From positions 1-19,842 of the forward strand of contig JBBRUG010000075.1 of assembly GCA_038247995.1 (NCBI GenBank): a stretch of 19,842 bases of DNA. The letters are read 5' to 3'. The notes under the pieces are model-generated. The model searched no databases, was not told the origin of the DNA, and saw only the letters and a list, made by a program, of their open reading frames with translations. How positions within the stretch are numbered: position 1 is the first letter of the stretch; every line of letters begins with the position of its first letter. Positions 8,846-16,934 of this stretch are shown here, in pieces. Both the position numbers and the translations under genes were made by a program. This DNA comes from JBBRUG01 sp038247995 (GTDB lineage Bacteria > Chloroflexota > Chloroflexia > Chloroflexales > Chloroflexaceae).

Positions 8846-8873
8846 CCGCCTGAATCCTGACGCCTGGAAAACA

Positions 8874-9665
8874 ATGCTGCTCCGCAAATTCAACGTATTG
8901 CTGCGCACAGCCTGGATCGACGCGTTAGCCTACCGCGGCCAATTGCTGATCTGGGTGATCACCGGTGCGCTGCCGCTGGTTATGCTGCTCGTCTGGCGCA
9001 CCATTGCCGGCGATGGCGTAATCGGCGGCTTTAGCGGCGACGATTTTGTAGCCTATTTTGTCGGCGCGCTGATGATTCGCCAGCTTACCAGCGCCTGGAT
9101 TATCTGGGATCTAGAGCAGGACATCCGGCTCGGCGAGCTCTCGGCGCAGTTGCTGCGCCCCGCGCCGCCGCTCTTGCGCTACCTGGCCTGGGCGCTGGCC
9201 GATAAACCGTTGCGCCTGCTCATGGTGCTCCCCATCGGCATGTTCGCCGCATTGCTCGCACCCAACGCCCTGCCCCAACCTGATGCACTAAGCCTGCTCG
9301 CGCTGCCGCCCGCGATCGGGCTGGCCTTTCTGGTCTACTTTTGCAATCAGGTTTGCATTGGCCTGCTTGCTTTCTGGTGGACGCAGGTGCTGGCCGTGCA
9401 GGATCTCTGGTTCGGCTTCTATTCGCTGGCCAGCGGCTACCTGGTGCCGATCGACCTCTTCCCGCCCCAGGCGATCACACTGCTCAACATCCTGCCCTTC
9501 CGCGCCATGCTCGGTTTCCCGCTCGATCTGCTGCTTGGTCGCCTGACGCCGGCTCAGATCGGCTTCGGCCTGCTGCATCAACTGTGCTGGCTGGCGATCT
9601 TCTTCGGCATTATGCAGATCCTCTGGCGGCGCGGCCTGCGGCGCTACGGGGCGTTTGGGGCGTAG
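8874..9665 (+). CDS. ABC-2-type transporter permease (COG4587/DUF990-like)
   Basis: This 263-aa integral membrane protein has about six hydrophobic helices and starts MLLRKFNVLLRTAWIDALAYRGQLLIW. That matches the ABC-2 permease group often paired with a second permease and an ATPase in uncharacterised exporters. Typical features are the N-terminal amphipathic stretch before helix 1 and the SGYLVPIDLFP segment before the last helices. A GTG at 8814 would add 20 residues, but these overlap palindromic elements, so I chose ATG 8874, although its ribosome-binding site is weak. No ATPase or partner permease lies in the window, so it is either an orphan or works with subunits encoded elsewhere. The stop codon lies inside a 14-bp hairpin. 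The cargo is unknown. Confidence 0.75.
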   Translation: MLLRKFNVLLRTAWIDALAYRGQLLIWVITGALPLVMLLVWRTIAGDGVIGGFSGDDFVAYFVGALMIRQLTSAWIIWDLEQDIRLGELSAQLLRPAPPLLRYLAWALADKPLRLLMVLPIGMFAALLAPNALPQPDALSLLALPPAIGLAFLVYFCNQVCIGLLAFWWTQVLAVQDLWFGFYSLASGYLVPIDLFPPQAITLLNILPFRAMLGFPLDLLLGRLTPAQIGFGLLHQLCWLAIFFGIMQILWRRGLRRYGAFGA

Positions 9666-9697
9666 TAGAGCCGATCCGACGGGTCGGCTCTACTACG
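9661..9697. terminator. Perfect 14-bp hairpin over the permease stop codon
   Basis: Arms CGTAGTAGAGCCGA (9661-9674) and TCGGCTCTACTACG (9684-9697) pair perfectly around a 9-nt loop. The TAG stop (9663-9665) is inside the left arm. There is no T-run, so it could be a factor-assisted terminator, a 3'-end stabiliser or an interspersed palindromic repeat. Confidence 0.6.
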
Positions 9698-9703
9698 CGC
9701 CAG

Positions 9704-9732
9704 TTGCACCCCAACCGATCTTCGAGTATCCT
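9704..9732 (+). promoter_or_regulatory. Weak candidate promoter for the cyclase gene
   Basis: TTGCAC (9704-9709) and TATCCT (9727-9732) have a 17-nt spacer, but the boxes are only 3/6 and 4/6 consensus. It lies between the two hairpins of this gap. Confidence 0.25.
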
Positions 9733-9760
9733 CTACGCACCGCAGAACAGCAACAGAGTC

Positions 9761-9780
9761 GCGGGGGCTTCGGCCCCCGC
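9761..9780. terminator. UUCG hairpin upstream of the cyclase gene
   Basis: GCGGGGGC-TTCG-GCCCCCGC is a perfect 8-bp stem with a very stable UUCG tetraloop. It is followed by a mixed TTACTGTCTCGTTT rather than a clean T-run. It may terminate transcription from the permease side or, if transcription begins upstream, sit in the cyclase leader 35 nt before its ATG. Confidence 0.55.
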
Positions 9781-9815
9781 TTACTGTCTCGTTTACCCTG
9801 CCGTAAAGGCCGGTT

Positions 9816-12800
9816 ATGACCTCTACCAGTACGCTCGAAGAGTTGGCAAGCTACGTTCCGGCCCTCATTTTGCGCCGCATGGCTGCCGATAGCGGGGCAA
9901 CGCTCACGCCCGACATTGAGCGCTTCCCGGCTGCCGTGCTGATGGCTGATCTCTCTGGTTTTACGGCGCTTACCGAGCGCTTCGCCCGCACAAACCCAGC
10001 CGGCGCGGAAGAGCTCACCCAGATCCTCGACCTCTATTTCGGCCACCTCGTCGGCATGGTTACCGCGCACGGCGGCGACGTGGTCAAGTTCGCCGGCGAT
10101 GGCCTGCTGGCGCTCTGGTACGGCGCCGAGCCGCTCGCAACGCTTACCCAGCGCGCCGTACAATGCGGCCTCGCCGTACAGATGGTAATGGCGCCCCACG
10201 CCTGGGGTGGCTTCGGTGGTACATCACAAACCGCTGAACTCAAGCTGCGCGTCGGCGTGGGCGCCGGCGAAATCGCCACGATGCACGTCGGTGGGGTGTT
10301 TGGGCGCTGGGAACTGCTGATCGTGGGCGATCCACTGCGCCAGACCGGGATCGCCGAGGCTCAGGCCCAACCCGGCGAGGTGCTGATCGCTCCCGATGCC
10401 TGGCCGCTCGTCGCCGAAGCCTGCATCGGCACAATCTTACCCTCAGGGTACGCCCGGCTCGAAGGGTTGCTCGCCGATCTACCGATGCGCGCCCTTGCCC
10501 TGCCGCCGCTCATGCTGCCAATGGCGGATGCGCTGCGCGCCTACATCCCGCGTGCCGTGCTCACCCGCGTCGACGCCGACCAGATGGCCTGGATCGCCGA
10601 GCAGCGCCGCGTCACCGTGCTCTTTATCCACCTGCCCGACCTGCGCGCCGATACGTCACTGCGGCGCGCCCAGGCGCTCATGCGTGCCCTGCAAACAATG
10701 CTCTATCGCTACGAAGGCAGCATCAGCCGGCTCGGCGCCGACAGTAAAGGGCCAACCCTCATGGCCGCCTTCGGCCTGCCGCCGCTGGCTCACGAAGACG
10801 ATCCGCTGCGTGGCCTACGCGCCGCACTCGATATTCAGACCGCCCTGACCGAACTGGATTTCGCCTGTGCCATCGGCATCGCTACCGGACAAGCACTCTG
10901 CGGCGCCGTTGGCGGCACCTCACGCCGCGAGTACACCATGATGGGGCCGATCGTCAATCATGCCGCGCGGCTGATGCAGGTTGCGAGTGCTCAAACGCCA
11001 TCCGATGGACTGCCGCTCGTCTGCGACATAACGACGTATACCGCCGCCCGCGCCGATCTGCCCTTCGAAATTTTACCGGCACTTCAACTCAAAGGCGTGA
11101 GCGAACCAATGCCCGCCTTTCGACCGCTCCGCAAAGCGGCGACCGACCAGACGCCTGCGCCTACATCCAGCGCCGCCGAACTGCTCGGGCGCGAACGCGA
11201 ACTGGCCCTGATTAGCCAGGTAACGACCCGGCTCGCCAATACCGGCGCCGGCGGGATCGTGTTGATCGAGGGCGAGGCAGGCATCGGCAAAACCCGACTG
11301 CTCAGCCAGGTGCGCACCCTCGCCGCGACAGCCGGGATCAGTACTGTGCAAAGCGCAGCGCTGCCCATCGCCCGGGCGCCCTACGCGGCCTGGCGCACGA
11401 TCTTCCTCACCTTGCTCACTGATGCCGCAGAATTGCCGCAGACGCTCGAAGCGAACAATCTGGCGGCGAGCAGCCTGCTCAGCGATCCTGAACTCCAGCG
11501 CCTGTTGCCGCTGCTGAGCAGCGTGCTGGCCATCGAGTTGCCCGACACGCCCTTTACCGCCCAGATGACCGGGCCGGTGCGCGCCGACAATACCCGCGAA
11601 CTGCTTGTGCGGCTGCTGGAGCGCGCAGCAGCCCGTAAGCCCTTCATGCTGGCGCTTGATGACGCCCAGTGGCTGGACGCCGGCTCGTGGGCGCTGCTGC
11701 GCGCCGTACTCGAACGGCGGCCATCGATCGTGCTCACCGTTGTGCTGCGGCCAATGGAAACGCCTCCAGCGGAATACCAACTACTCGCCTACCATCCCAA
11801 CAGCACCCGCCTGGCGCTCCGCGGGCTCGATCGAGCAGCGCTCCGCAGGCTGATCGCACAGCGGCTCGGCAGCACCCACACCGCCCAGGCGGTTGTCGAT
11901 CTGGTTGCCGATCGCACCCACGGCAACCCATTGTTCAGCGCCGAACTGGCGTTAGCCCTCCATGCGGCCAACGTGATCCAGATCCGCGATGCGATAGTGC
12001 ACCTCACCGCCCAACCCCATGAGCTTGAACGCACAATTGCCGCGCTGCGCCTGCCGGAAACGGTACATGGGTTGATTACAAGCCGGATCGACCGCCTTGG
12101 CCCGGCGCAGCAACTCACCCTAAAAGTCGCCGGCGTGATCGGCCCGAGCTTTATGCTCAGCGATCTAGCCGCCATTCATCCAGTGCCGATGCCGCCCGAA
12201 CGGCTCAGCGAACAACTCTTTCAACTCCAACAGGCCGGCCTAATTGCATTGGAAGCCTTCGAACCCGAACTGATCTATGCCTTCCAACCAGCGATGGTCG
12301 CCGAAGTTGCCTATAACCTGATGAGTTTCGCCCAGCGGCGTCGGCTTCACCAGACGCTGGCTGAACGGCTCGAACGCCGCCCCGGCCCCGACACCGTGCT
12401 CCATTTCGCTCGTCTGGCTTATCACTGGCAAGCCGCCGCAGAACTCGTGCGCGCCCGCTCCAGCCTGGGGCAAGCCGGCGAAGCGGCGCTGCGTGTCGGC
12501 GCATATCGTGAAGCGCTGAGCTTCTTTAGCGGTGCCTTGAACCTGGCGGAAACCCCTGGCGCCGAACTACCGTCCGCTACCCGATCGCGCTGGGAGCGCC
12601 AACTCGGCGAGGTGTACCACAACTCCGGGCGGCTGATCGAGAGCCACGAACTGCTCACACTGGCCATCAGACGGCTTGGATGGCCGTTTCCTGAAGGCCA
12701 GCGCGCCCTGATCAACGGCCTGCTGTACGAGATCGCTGTTCAAATTGGGCGTCGGTTCGGCTTCCAGCGCACGCATTCGCTCAGCAACTCGGCGCAGCGG

Positions 12801-13724
12801 CGCGAAGCCGCCCGGGCCTACACGACACTGGCCCAATTGGCCTATTACGAGAATCAATTGCTACCAGCGCTGTTCGCTGTCGTGCGCAGCCTGAACTTGG
12901 CCGAAACGATCTCCCCAGCGCCGGAACTGGCCACAGCCTATGCTGGGGTTCAGTTAGCCCTGGGAGCAACGCCGCTGGCCGGCATGTATCAGCGCCTGGC
13001 CCAACGCACCGCCAATCGGCTTGGACATCTCCCCAGCCTGGCATGGATCGCTGAAGTTCACGCGTTGAATGCGATCGGACATGCCGATTGGCGCCATGCG
13101 CGTGCTGCTACCGCCTATGGCCTAACACTGGCCAACCAGATCGGCGATCAGCGTCGCCGCGCCGAATTCCTCGCTCTGGAATGCCTGATTATTGCCCAAC
13201 ACGGCGCCTATGCCCAGGCCGCGCAGGCCTCAGCCGAACTATATGGATTAGGTCTACGCAACGCCGATGTCCAGGTGCAAACTTGGGGTCTGGTAGGCGA
13301 GGCGGAGAATCTGCTTCACCTGGGCCAGGAGCCTCGCGCAACAACGCTGCTGCACCAGGCCGAGGCACTCCTTACCGAGAACTTCGGCCACGCACAAGCC
13401 GAAGAACTCTGGGTCTACGGCCTGATGGCATGGGCGGCACTCCAGCGCGGCGACACTGACCGCGCGCGCATCCTGGCGACGGCAGCAGTTCAACTTGGCG
13501 GCCCTATGCCCCCGACGGCAATGTACGCCCTTGGCGGCTACATTGCCACCGCCGACGTCTGTTTGGCGCTTCTCCGCCGGAGCGCGTATACTACCCGCGC
13601 CGAGGCCCGTGCTGCACGCACCCTGGCTCGTCAGGCCTGCCAGATGCTCGGCTACCTGGCTTTGCTTTTCCCACTCGTCCGCCCCGCCGCCCGTCGGGCC
13701 TGGGGTCGCCTGCTGCGAAAATAA
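9816..13724 (+). CDS. Soluble-adenylyl-cyclase-like protein: tandem class III cyclase domains, ATPase and TPR-like tail
   Basis: This 1302-aa protein has the layout of soluble adenylyl cyclase (sAC/ADCY10). Cyclase domain 1 (about 38-205) carries the metal aspartates D45 (MADLSGFT) and D95, and K91, in VVKFAGDGLLALW. Cyclase domain 2 (about 264-430) lacks the metal aspartates. It has K311 (DSKG), T374 (REYTMMG), N381 and R385 (VNHAARL), whose spacing equals the sAC base-binding and transition-state residues. The two halves should therefore form one composite site making cAMP from ATP. An ATPase follows, with Walker A GEAGIGKT (486-493) and Walker B FMLALDDAQWLD (610-621), then an Ala-rich helical tail, probably TPR-like, from about residue 880. 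No signal peptide or membrane helix is seen. The start is ATG 9816 with a weak AAGG. The regulating signal is unknown; bicarbonate is possible by analogy. Confidence 0.88.
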   Translation: MTSTSTLEELASYVPALILRRMAADSGATLTPDIERFPAAVLMADLSGFTALTERFARTNPAGAEELTQILDLYFGHLVGMVTAHGGDVVKFAGDGLLALWYGAEPLATLTQRAVQCGLAVQMVMAPHAWGGFGGTSQTAELKLRVGVGAGEIATMHVGGVFGRWELLIVGDPLRQTGIAEAQAQPGEVLIAPDAWPLVAEACIGTILPSGYARLEGLLADLPMRALALPPLMLPMADALRAYIPRAVLTRVDADQMAWIAEQRRVTVLFIHLPDLRADTSLRRAQALMRALQTMLYRYEGSISRLGADSKGPTLMAAFGLPPLAHEDDPLRGLRAALDIQTALTELDFACAIGIATGQALCGAVGGTSRREYTMMGPIVNHAARLMQVASAQTPSDGLPLVCDITTYTAARADLPFEILPALQLKGVSEPMPAFRPLRKAATDQTPAPTSSAAELLGRERELALISQVTTRLANTGAGGIVLIEGEAGIGKTRLLSQVRTLAATAGISTVQSAALPIARAPYAAWRTIFLTLLTDAAELPQTLEANNLAASSLLSDPELQRLLPLLSSVLAIELPDTPFTAQMTGPVRADNTRELLVRLLERAAARKPFMLALDDAQWLDAGSWALLRAVLERRPSIVLTVVLRPMETPPAEYQLLAYHPNSTRLALRGLDRAALRRLIAQRLGSTHTAQAVVDLVADRTHGNPLFSAELALALHAANVIQIRDAIVHLTAQPHELERTIAALRLPETVHGLITSRIDRLGPAQQLTLKVAGVIGPSFMLSDLAAIHPVPMPPERLSEQLFQLQQAGLIALEAFEPELIYAFQPAMVAEVAYNLMSFAQRRRLHQTLAERLERRPGPDTVLHFARLAYHWQAAAELVRARSSLGQAGEAALRVGAYREALSFFSGALNLAETPGAELPSATRSRWERQLGEVYHNSGRLIESHELLTLAIRRLGWPFPEGQRALINGLLYEIAVQIGRRFGFQRTHSLSNSAQRREAARAYTTLAQLAYYENQLLPALFAVVRSLNLAETISPAPELATAYAGVQLALGATPLAGMYQRLAQRTANRLGHLPSLAWIAEVHALNAIGHADWRHARAATAYGLTLANQIGDQRRRAEFLALECLIIAQHGAYAQAAQASAELYGLGLRNADVQVQTWGLVGEAENLLHLGQEPRATTLLHQAEALLTENFGHAQAEELWVYGLMAWAALQRGDTDRARILATAAVQLGGPMPPTAMYALGGYIATADVCLALLRRSAYTTRAEARAARTLARQACQMLGYLALLFPLVRPAARRAWGRLLRK

Positions 13725-13727
13725 GTC

Positions 13728-13763
13728 GGCTGGTCGAAGTCGGCACACCAACTTCAACCAGCC
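13728..13763. terminator. Hairpin between cyclase and methyltransferase genes
   Basis: Arms 13728-13740 (GGCTGGTCGAAGT) and 13751-13763 (ACTTCAACCAGCC) pair over 13 positions with one mismatch and a 10-nt loop. It begins 4 nt after the cyclase stop and ends 10 nt before the next ATG, followed by an A-rich stretch. There is no T-run on the plus strand. It may stabilise the 3' end or hide the weak ribosome-binding region of the next gene. Confidence 0.5.
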
Positions 13764-13773
13764 AAGAAAAACC

Positions 13774-15021
13774 ATGCGCTCAAAAGAATTCCGCCGCCTC
13801 ATCGCTGATCTCGCTCGCACTGCACCAGCCGCCGATCCGCGCTGTCCCCACGCCGATCAGTGCGGCGGCTGCGCCTTCCAGGATCGTGACTACCTGGGCC
13901 AGGTGGCTGCCAAACAGACGGCGCTAACCCAACTCTACAGCACTGCCGGGTTCCTAGGCGCCGAAGCTGCGCCGGGACGCCTCGCCGATACCGATTTCAC
14001 TGTCGTTCCCTCACCCGACCCATACGAATACCGCACGCGGATGGATTATGTCGCCACCAAGGGCCGCTTCGGGCTGCGTATGCGCGGGCGCTTCAATTAT
14101 ATTGTTGAGCTGGAAACATGCCACCTGTTACCGCCGCAGGGCTTCCAGGCCGCACATACCGTCTGGCAGGCCGCCGGCGCGCTGGGCTTGCCCGATTACA
14201 ACATTCGCACCCACGAAGGCTTCCTGCGCTATGTCGTTGTGCGGCGCAGCCCGGATAACCAACTGCTGCTCGCCGCTGTAACCGCCGGCCCCGCGCACAC
14301 GGCGGAGCTGGAACAACTCGCCGCAACTGCGCTGGCCCAGGCCGGTGTAGTCAGCTTCCATTGGCTGATCAACAGCACCCTAACCGACTTATCGTTCGGC
14401 ACACCCCACCGCCACTGGGGCGCGGAATACCTGCCCATGCGCGTCGGCACGCTTACGCTCGATATCGGCCCAAATACGTTTTTTCAGAACAACGTACATC
14501 TCTTGGATGGCCTGCTGAACGAAGTTCGTACCGCAGTTTGCGCGCACCCCAGCGCAACCAGCGCCGTTGCCGACCTTTACGGCGGGATTGGCTTGATCGC
14601 GCTCGATCTCGCACCCCATGTGGGCAGCGTTGTCACGGTTGAACTCGCCGGCGAAAGCGCCGACCTGGCGCCGCACAACATTGCGCGTAACGGGGCGACG
14701 AATGTCACGGCAATCACCTCCGATGCCGCCGCGCATCTCCGCGCCGTCGCGCCGGGAACGTACCGGATTGTCGTCGCCGATCCGCCGCGAACCGGCCTTG
14801 GGCCGGCAGCGTGCGCCGCGCTACTAGCGGCTGCACCGGAGCGAATCGTGTATGTCTCCTGTAACCCGCTCACCCAGGTTGAAGATCTACAGGCACTAGC
14901 GCCAATGTACCAATTACAACACCTGCGCGGCTACGACATGTTCCCCCATACACCGCATGTTGAAGCCGTAGCCGTGTTGGATCGCGTGGAGGATCATGGC
15001 GTAACGATCCCTAGATCTTGA
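13774..15021 (+). CDS. Fe-S cluster RNA (uracil-C5) methyltransferase, RlmC/RlmD/TrmA family
   Basis: Members add a methyl group to C5 of a uridine in 23S rRNA (RlmC, RlmD) or in tRNA (TrmA). The 415-aa protein has the [4Fe-4S] cysteines C24, C30, C33 and C116. It also has the SAM-binding motif DLYGGIGL (267-274), ADPPRTGL (335-342), the catalytic nucleophile C363 in YVSCNPLTQ and the general base E397 in HVEAVAVL. There is no N-terminal TRAM domain, unlike RlmD, so it resembles RlmC in layout. The frame is open far upstream, overlapping the cyclase gene. I chose ATG 13774 because it gives a family-like N-terminus, although no clear ribosome-binding site precedes it. The target uridine cannot be read from sequence. 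Confidence 0.87.
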   Translation: MRSKEFRRLIADLARTAPAADPRCPHADQCGGCAFQDRDYLGQVAAKQTALTQLYSTAGFLGAEAAPGRLADTDFTVVPSPDPYEYRTRMDYVATKGRFGLRMRGRFNYIVELETCHLLPPQGFQAAHTVWQAAGALGLPDYNIRTHEGFLRYVVVRRSPDNQLLLAAVTAGPAHTAELEQLAATALAQAGVVSFHWLINSTLTDLSFGTPHRHWGAEYLPMRVGTLTLDIGPNTFFQNNVHLLDGLLNEVRTAVCAHPSATSAVADLYGGIGLIALDLAPHVGSVVTVELAGESADLAPHNIARNGATNVTAITSDAAAHLRAVAPGTYRIVVADPPRTGLGPAACAALLAAAPERIVYVSCNPLTQVEDLQALAPMYQLQHLRGYDMFPHTPHVEAVAVLDRVEDHGVTIPRS

Positions 15022-15045
15022 TTCCCTATACCCCAACAAAAACGC

Positions 15046-15074
15046 TTGACACAGCACACATGTTCTGATATTAT
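15046..15074 (+). promoter_or_regulatory. Strong sigma-70 promoter of the cell-wall operon
   Basis: TTGACA (15046-15051, 6/6) and TATTAT (15069-15074, 5/6) are separated by exactly 17 nt. Predicted start is about 15081, giving a leader of about 214 nt before the first gene at 15295. I see no gene in that leader and no riboswitch I can name. Confidence 0.85.
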
Positions 15075-15090
15075 TCGAACACGCGTTCGA
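15075..15090. promoter_or_regulatory. LexA-type operator (CGAAC-N4-GTTCG)
   Basis: TCGAAC and GTTCGA are perfect inverted arms around ACGC, immediately after the -10 box and over the predicted start site. The sequence fits the Gram-positive LexA/DinR box CGAACRNRYGTTYC except at the last base, where the G makes the arms symmetrical. A repressor bound here would block the promoter. That LexA of this organism uses this box is inference. Confidence 0.65.
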
Positions 15091-15294
15091 CCTGCCAATA
15101 CCGTCCACGAGTAACCGCCCCGATCGGAGCCATCCCAGGTTTCGGTGTCCTAACACGAGCGAGAAGACAAGGCCAGGTCTGCCGCGAACGGTCCATCAGT
15201 GGGCCGATCGCAATTCTCCGCGTTGGCAATGTGGTCGATTGGTCGACCTCGCCTGCCGACGGCATGCTTGTAGGATCAAAAGGGAGGCCCGATC

Positions 15295-15819
15295 ATGGCA
15301 GTTACCAGTCAGGATATTCGCAGCGAGGGTCGGGGTCGCGCATCGGCATTGCCGCGCAGTGTGGGTTCGTTCGCATACCTCTTGACGGCCGTACTCGCCA
15401 TTGCCGCAATCTACGTCCTTGTCGGCGCCATTGTCAGTTGGGGCCAGGTACGCATTGACGATATGCGTTACGGGCGGCCACGCACAACCCATGTTGAGGG
15501 TTATGTCGGCCATGGTGCTGAAGTTGGCGGGCGGCCCACCCGCCTCGTGGGGTTGAACCTCGATCGCCAGGTTGTTGTGATCGAGATTCCGGCGGGCGAT
15601 GTGAGTGCGATGCGCACGATTACGGGGCCATATCTGTTTGGTGCCGATGAAGACCTTACACCTGTGCTATTATATCTACAGGATATGGATCGTGACGGAC
15701 TCGCCGATCTTCTGGTCAACGTGCGCAACGAACAGATCATCTACCTCAATCGTGATGGCGCTTTCCGGCTGCCGACGCCCGACGAACAGCAGCAACTTGT
15801 GCAGGAGCACGGGTCGTGA
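15295..15819 (+). CDS. Single-pass membrane protein with DxDxDG calcium-loop motif
   Basis: This 174-aa protein is the first gene of a three-gene operon. It has an N-terminal cytoplasmic stretch, one membrane helix at about 24-49 and a ~125-residue domain outside. The only recognisable motif is D130-x-D132-x-D134-G-x2-D138 (DMDRDGLADLLVNVRN), the calcium-binding loop of FG-GAP/VCBS or dockerin-type repeats. I recognise no named family. GGGAGG at 15282-15287 gives a strong ribosome-binding site for ATG 15295. Its stop overlaps the next start by 4 nt (GTGA), so the two are translationally coupled. It is presumably controlled by the promoter and LexA-type box upstream. A role as anchor or sensor for the wall enzymes is inference. 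Confidence 0.75.
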   Translation: MAVTSQDIRSEGRGRASALPRSVGSFAYLLTAVLAIAAIYVLVGAIVSWGQVRIDDMRYGRPRTTHVEGYVGHGAEVGGRPTRLVGLNLDRQVVVIEIPAGDVSAMRTITGPYLFGADEDLTPVLLYLQDMDRDGLADLLVNVRNEQIIYLNRDGAFRLPTPDEQQQLVQEHGS

Positions 15820-16934
15820 GTTCGTCAAAGCAGCGTCCGCCGCAAACGCCGCGCCCGGTGCGTAACCGCCGCGAGCCACTCTTTCCTCTAGAAGCGGATG
15901 ATGTGGCGCCGCGTCGCAGTCCCCCGCAACCGCTCAAAGATATTGTTGGCGATCTTGACGACGCGTTCGCTCCGCCGCTCCGCGGTTTGGCTGATCGGGC
16001 GCGTCCGGCGCCGGGGCGTGGTCATACTGAGCCTGAGCGGCCCGTTTCACGGCCATCGGCGGTGCCTGCGACAGTGGCACGCCCAACCCAGCCGCAGGTA
16101 GCTGTGCGCGAATCCCGGCGCCCGCTGCGTGCGGCGCCGTCATCAGCAGAGCGACTGATCGACGAAACCGAGACACTGCGCCGAAAACGTGTGCAGTACG
16201 ACGAGAGCGCAACGGATCTGTTTCACGCCGAGCGGCTCACTGCTCGGCCATACCGCGCCTCAGTTCCAATGAGCGCTCCGCCGCTTGCAGTCAGTCCATG
16301 GCTATTGGTGGTGATCGTTGCAAGCTTGAGTATTCTGGTCTTAAGTAGCTTCGGTGGTGAGAGCAGTACCAGGCTCAGCCCATGGGGTAGTCTTATGGCT
16401 GCCATCACCGGCGAGGCGCCGCAACAGGCAGCGCGGATTACCGGCATTGCGCGCCCGGCGGGCGACTATGCTCTCAAAGCAGCCCCAAGCCTCTCACCGC
16501 AGGACATTGATCGCATCCTGGAGTCGTATGGTTCACCGGCTACCGGATCGGGCGCTGTCTGGCATAGCCTGGGTGTGCAGTATGGTATCGACCCTGCGTT
16601 TGCGGTAGCCTTCTTCATCCACGAGAGCGGGGCCGGAACGGCCCGCAACTGGGCGGGGAACAAACCAGGCGGTGCGACAACACATAATGTCGGCAATATC
16701 ATCTGCGCCGGCTACCCGACCTGCTTCAACCGCTTTCGCGATTATCCCTCGTGGGAAACCGGGATCGAAGACTGGTATCGCCTGATCGATGTCGAATATA
16801 TTCAAGGTCGTGGGCATCGCACCGTAGCCGATATCATTCCGGTGTACGCCCCATCGTTTGAAAATGATGTCGATGGTTATGTCAATGTTGTCCACCGCCT
16901 GGTGGATGAATGGCGGCAGGGGCGCATCCCCTGA
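15816..16934 (+). CDS. Membrane-anchored glucosaminidase/lysozyme-like protein
   Basis: This 372-aa protein has a long basic, proline-rich cytoplasmic N-terminus (1-158), one membrane helix (about 160-180) and an outside domain (about 225-368). The latter resembles endo-beta-N-acetylglucosaminidases of the lysozyme superfamily. The core reads YGIDPAFAVAFFIHESG with probable catalytic E270, then HNVGNI, FRDYPSWETGIEDWYRLI and YVNVVHRLVDEW. Its likely role is cutting peptidoglycan sugar chains. C297 and C303 could form a disulfide. The start is GTG at 15816, overlapping the previous stop, with AGGAG upstream. The stop shares one base with the next ATG (TGATG). The large cytoplasmic tail is unusual for a wall hydrolase and could link it to a cytoplasmic partner. 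Confidence 0.78.
   Translation: MSSSKQRPPQTPRPVRNRREPLFPLEADDVAPRRSPPQPLKDIVGDLDDAFAPPLRGLADRARPAPGRGHTEPERPVSRPSAVPATVARPTQPQVAVRESRRPLRAAPSSAERLIDETETLRRKRVQYDESATDLFHAERLTARPYRASVPMSAPPLAVSPWLLVVIVASLSILVLSSFGGESSTRLSPWGSLMAAITGEAPQQAARITGIARPAGDYALKAAPSLSPQDIDRILESYGSPATGSGAVWHSLGVQYGIDPAFAVAFFIHESGAGTARNWAGNKPGGATTHNVGNIICAGYPTCFNRFRDYPSWETGIEDWYRLIDVEYIQGRGHRTVADIIPVYAPSFENDVDGYVNVVHRLVDEWRQGRIP

Noticed and set aside
15091..15294. c-di-AMP (ydaO) riboswitch in the leader of the wall-enzyme operon
   Set aside because: Such riboswitches often precede wall hydrolases, but I could not find the conserved core blocks. A covariance search of this stretch would settle it.
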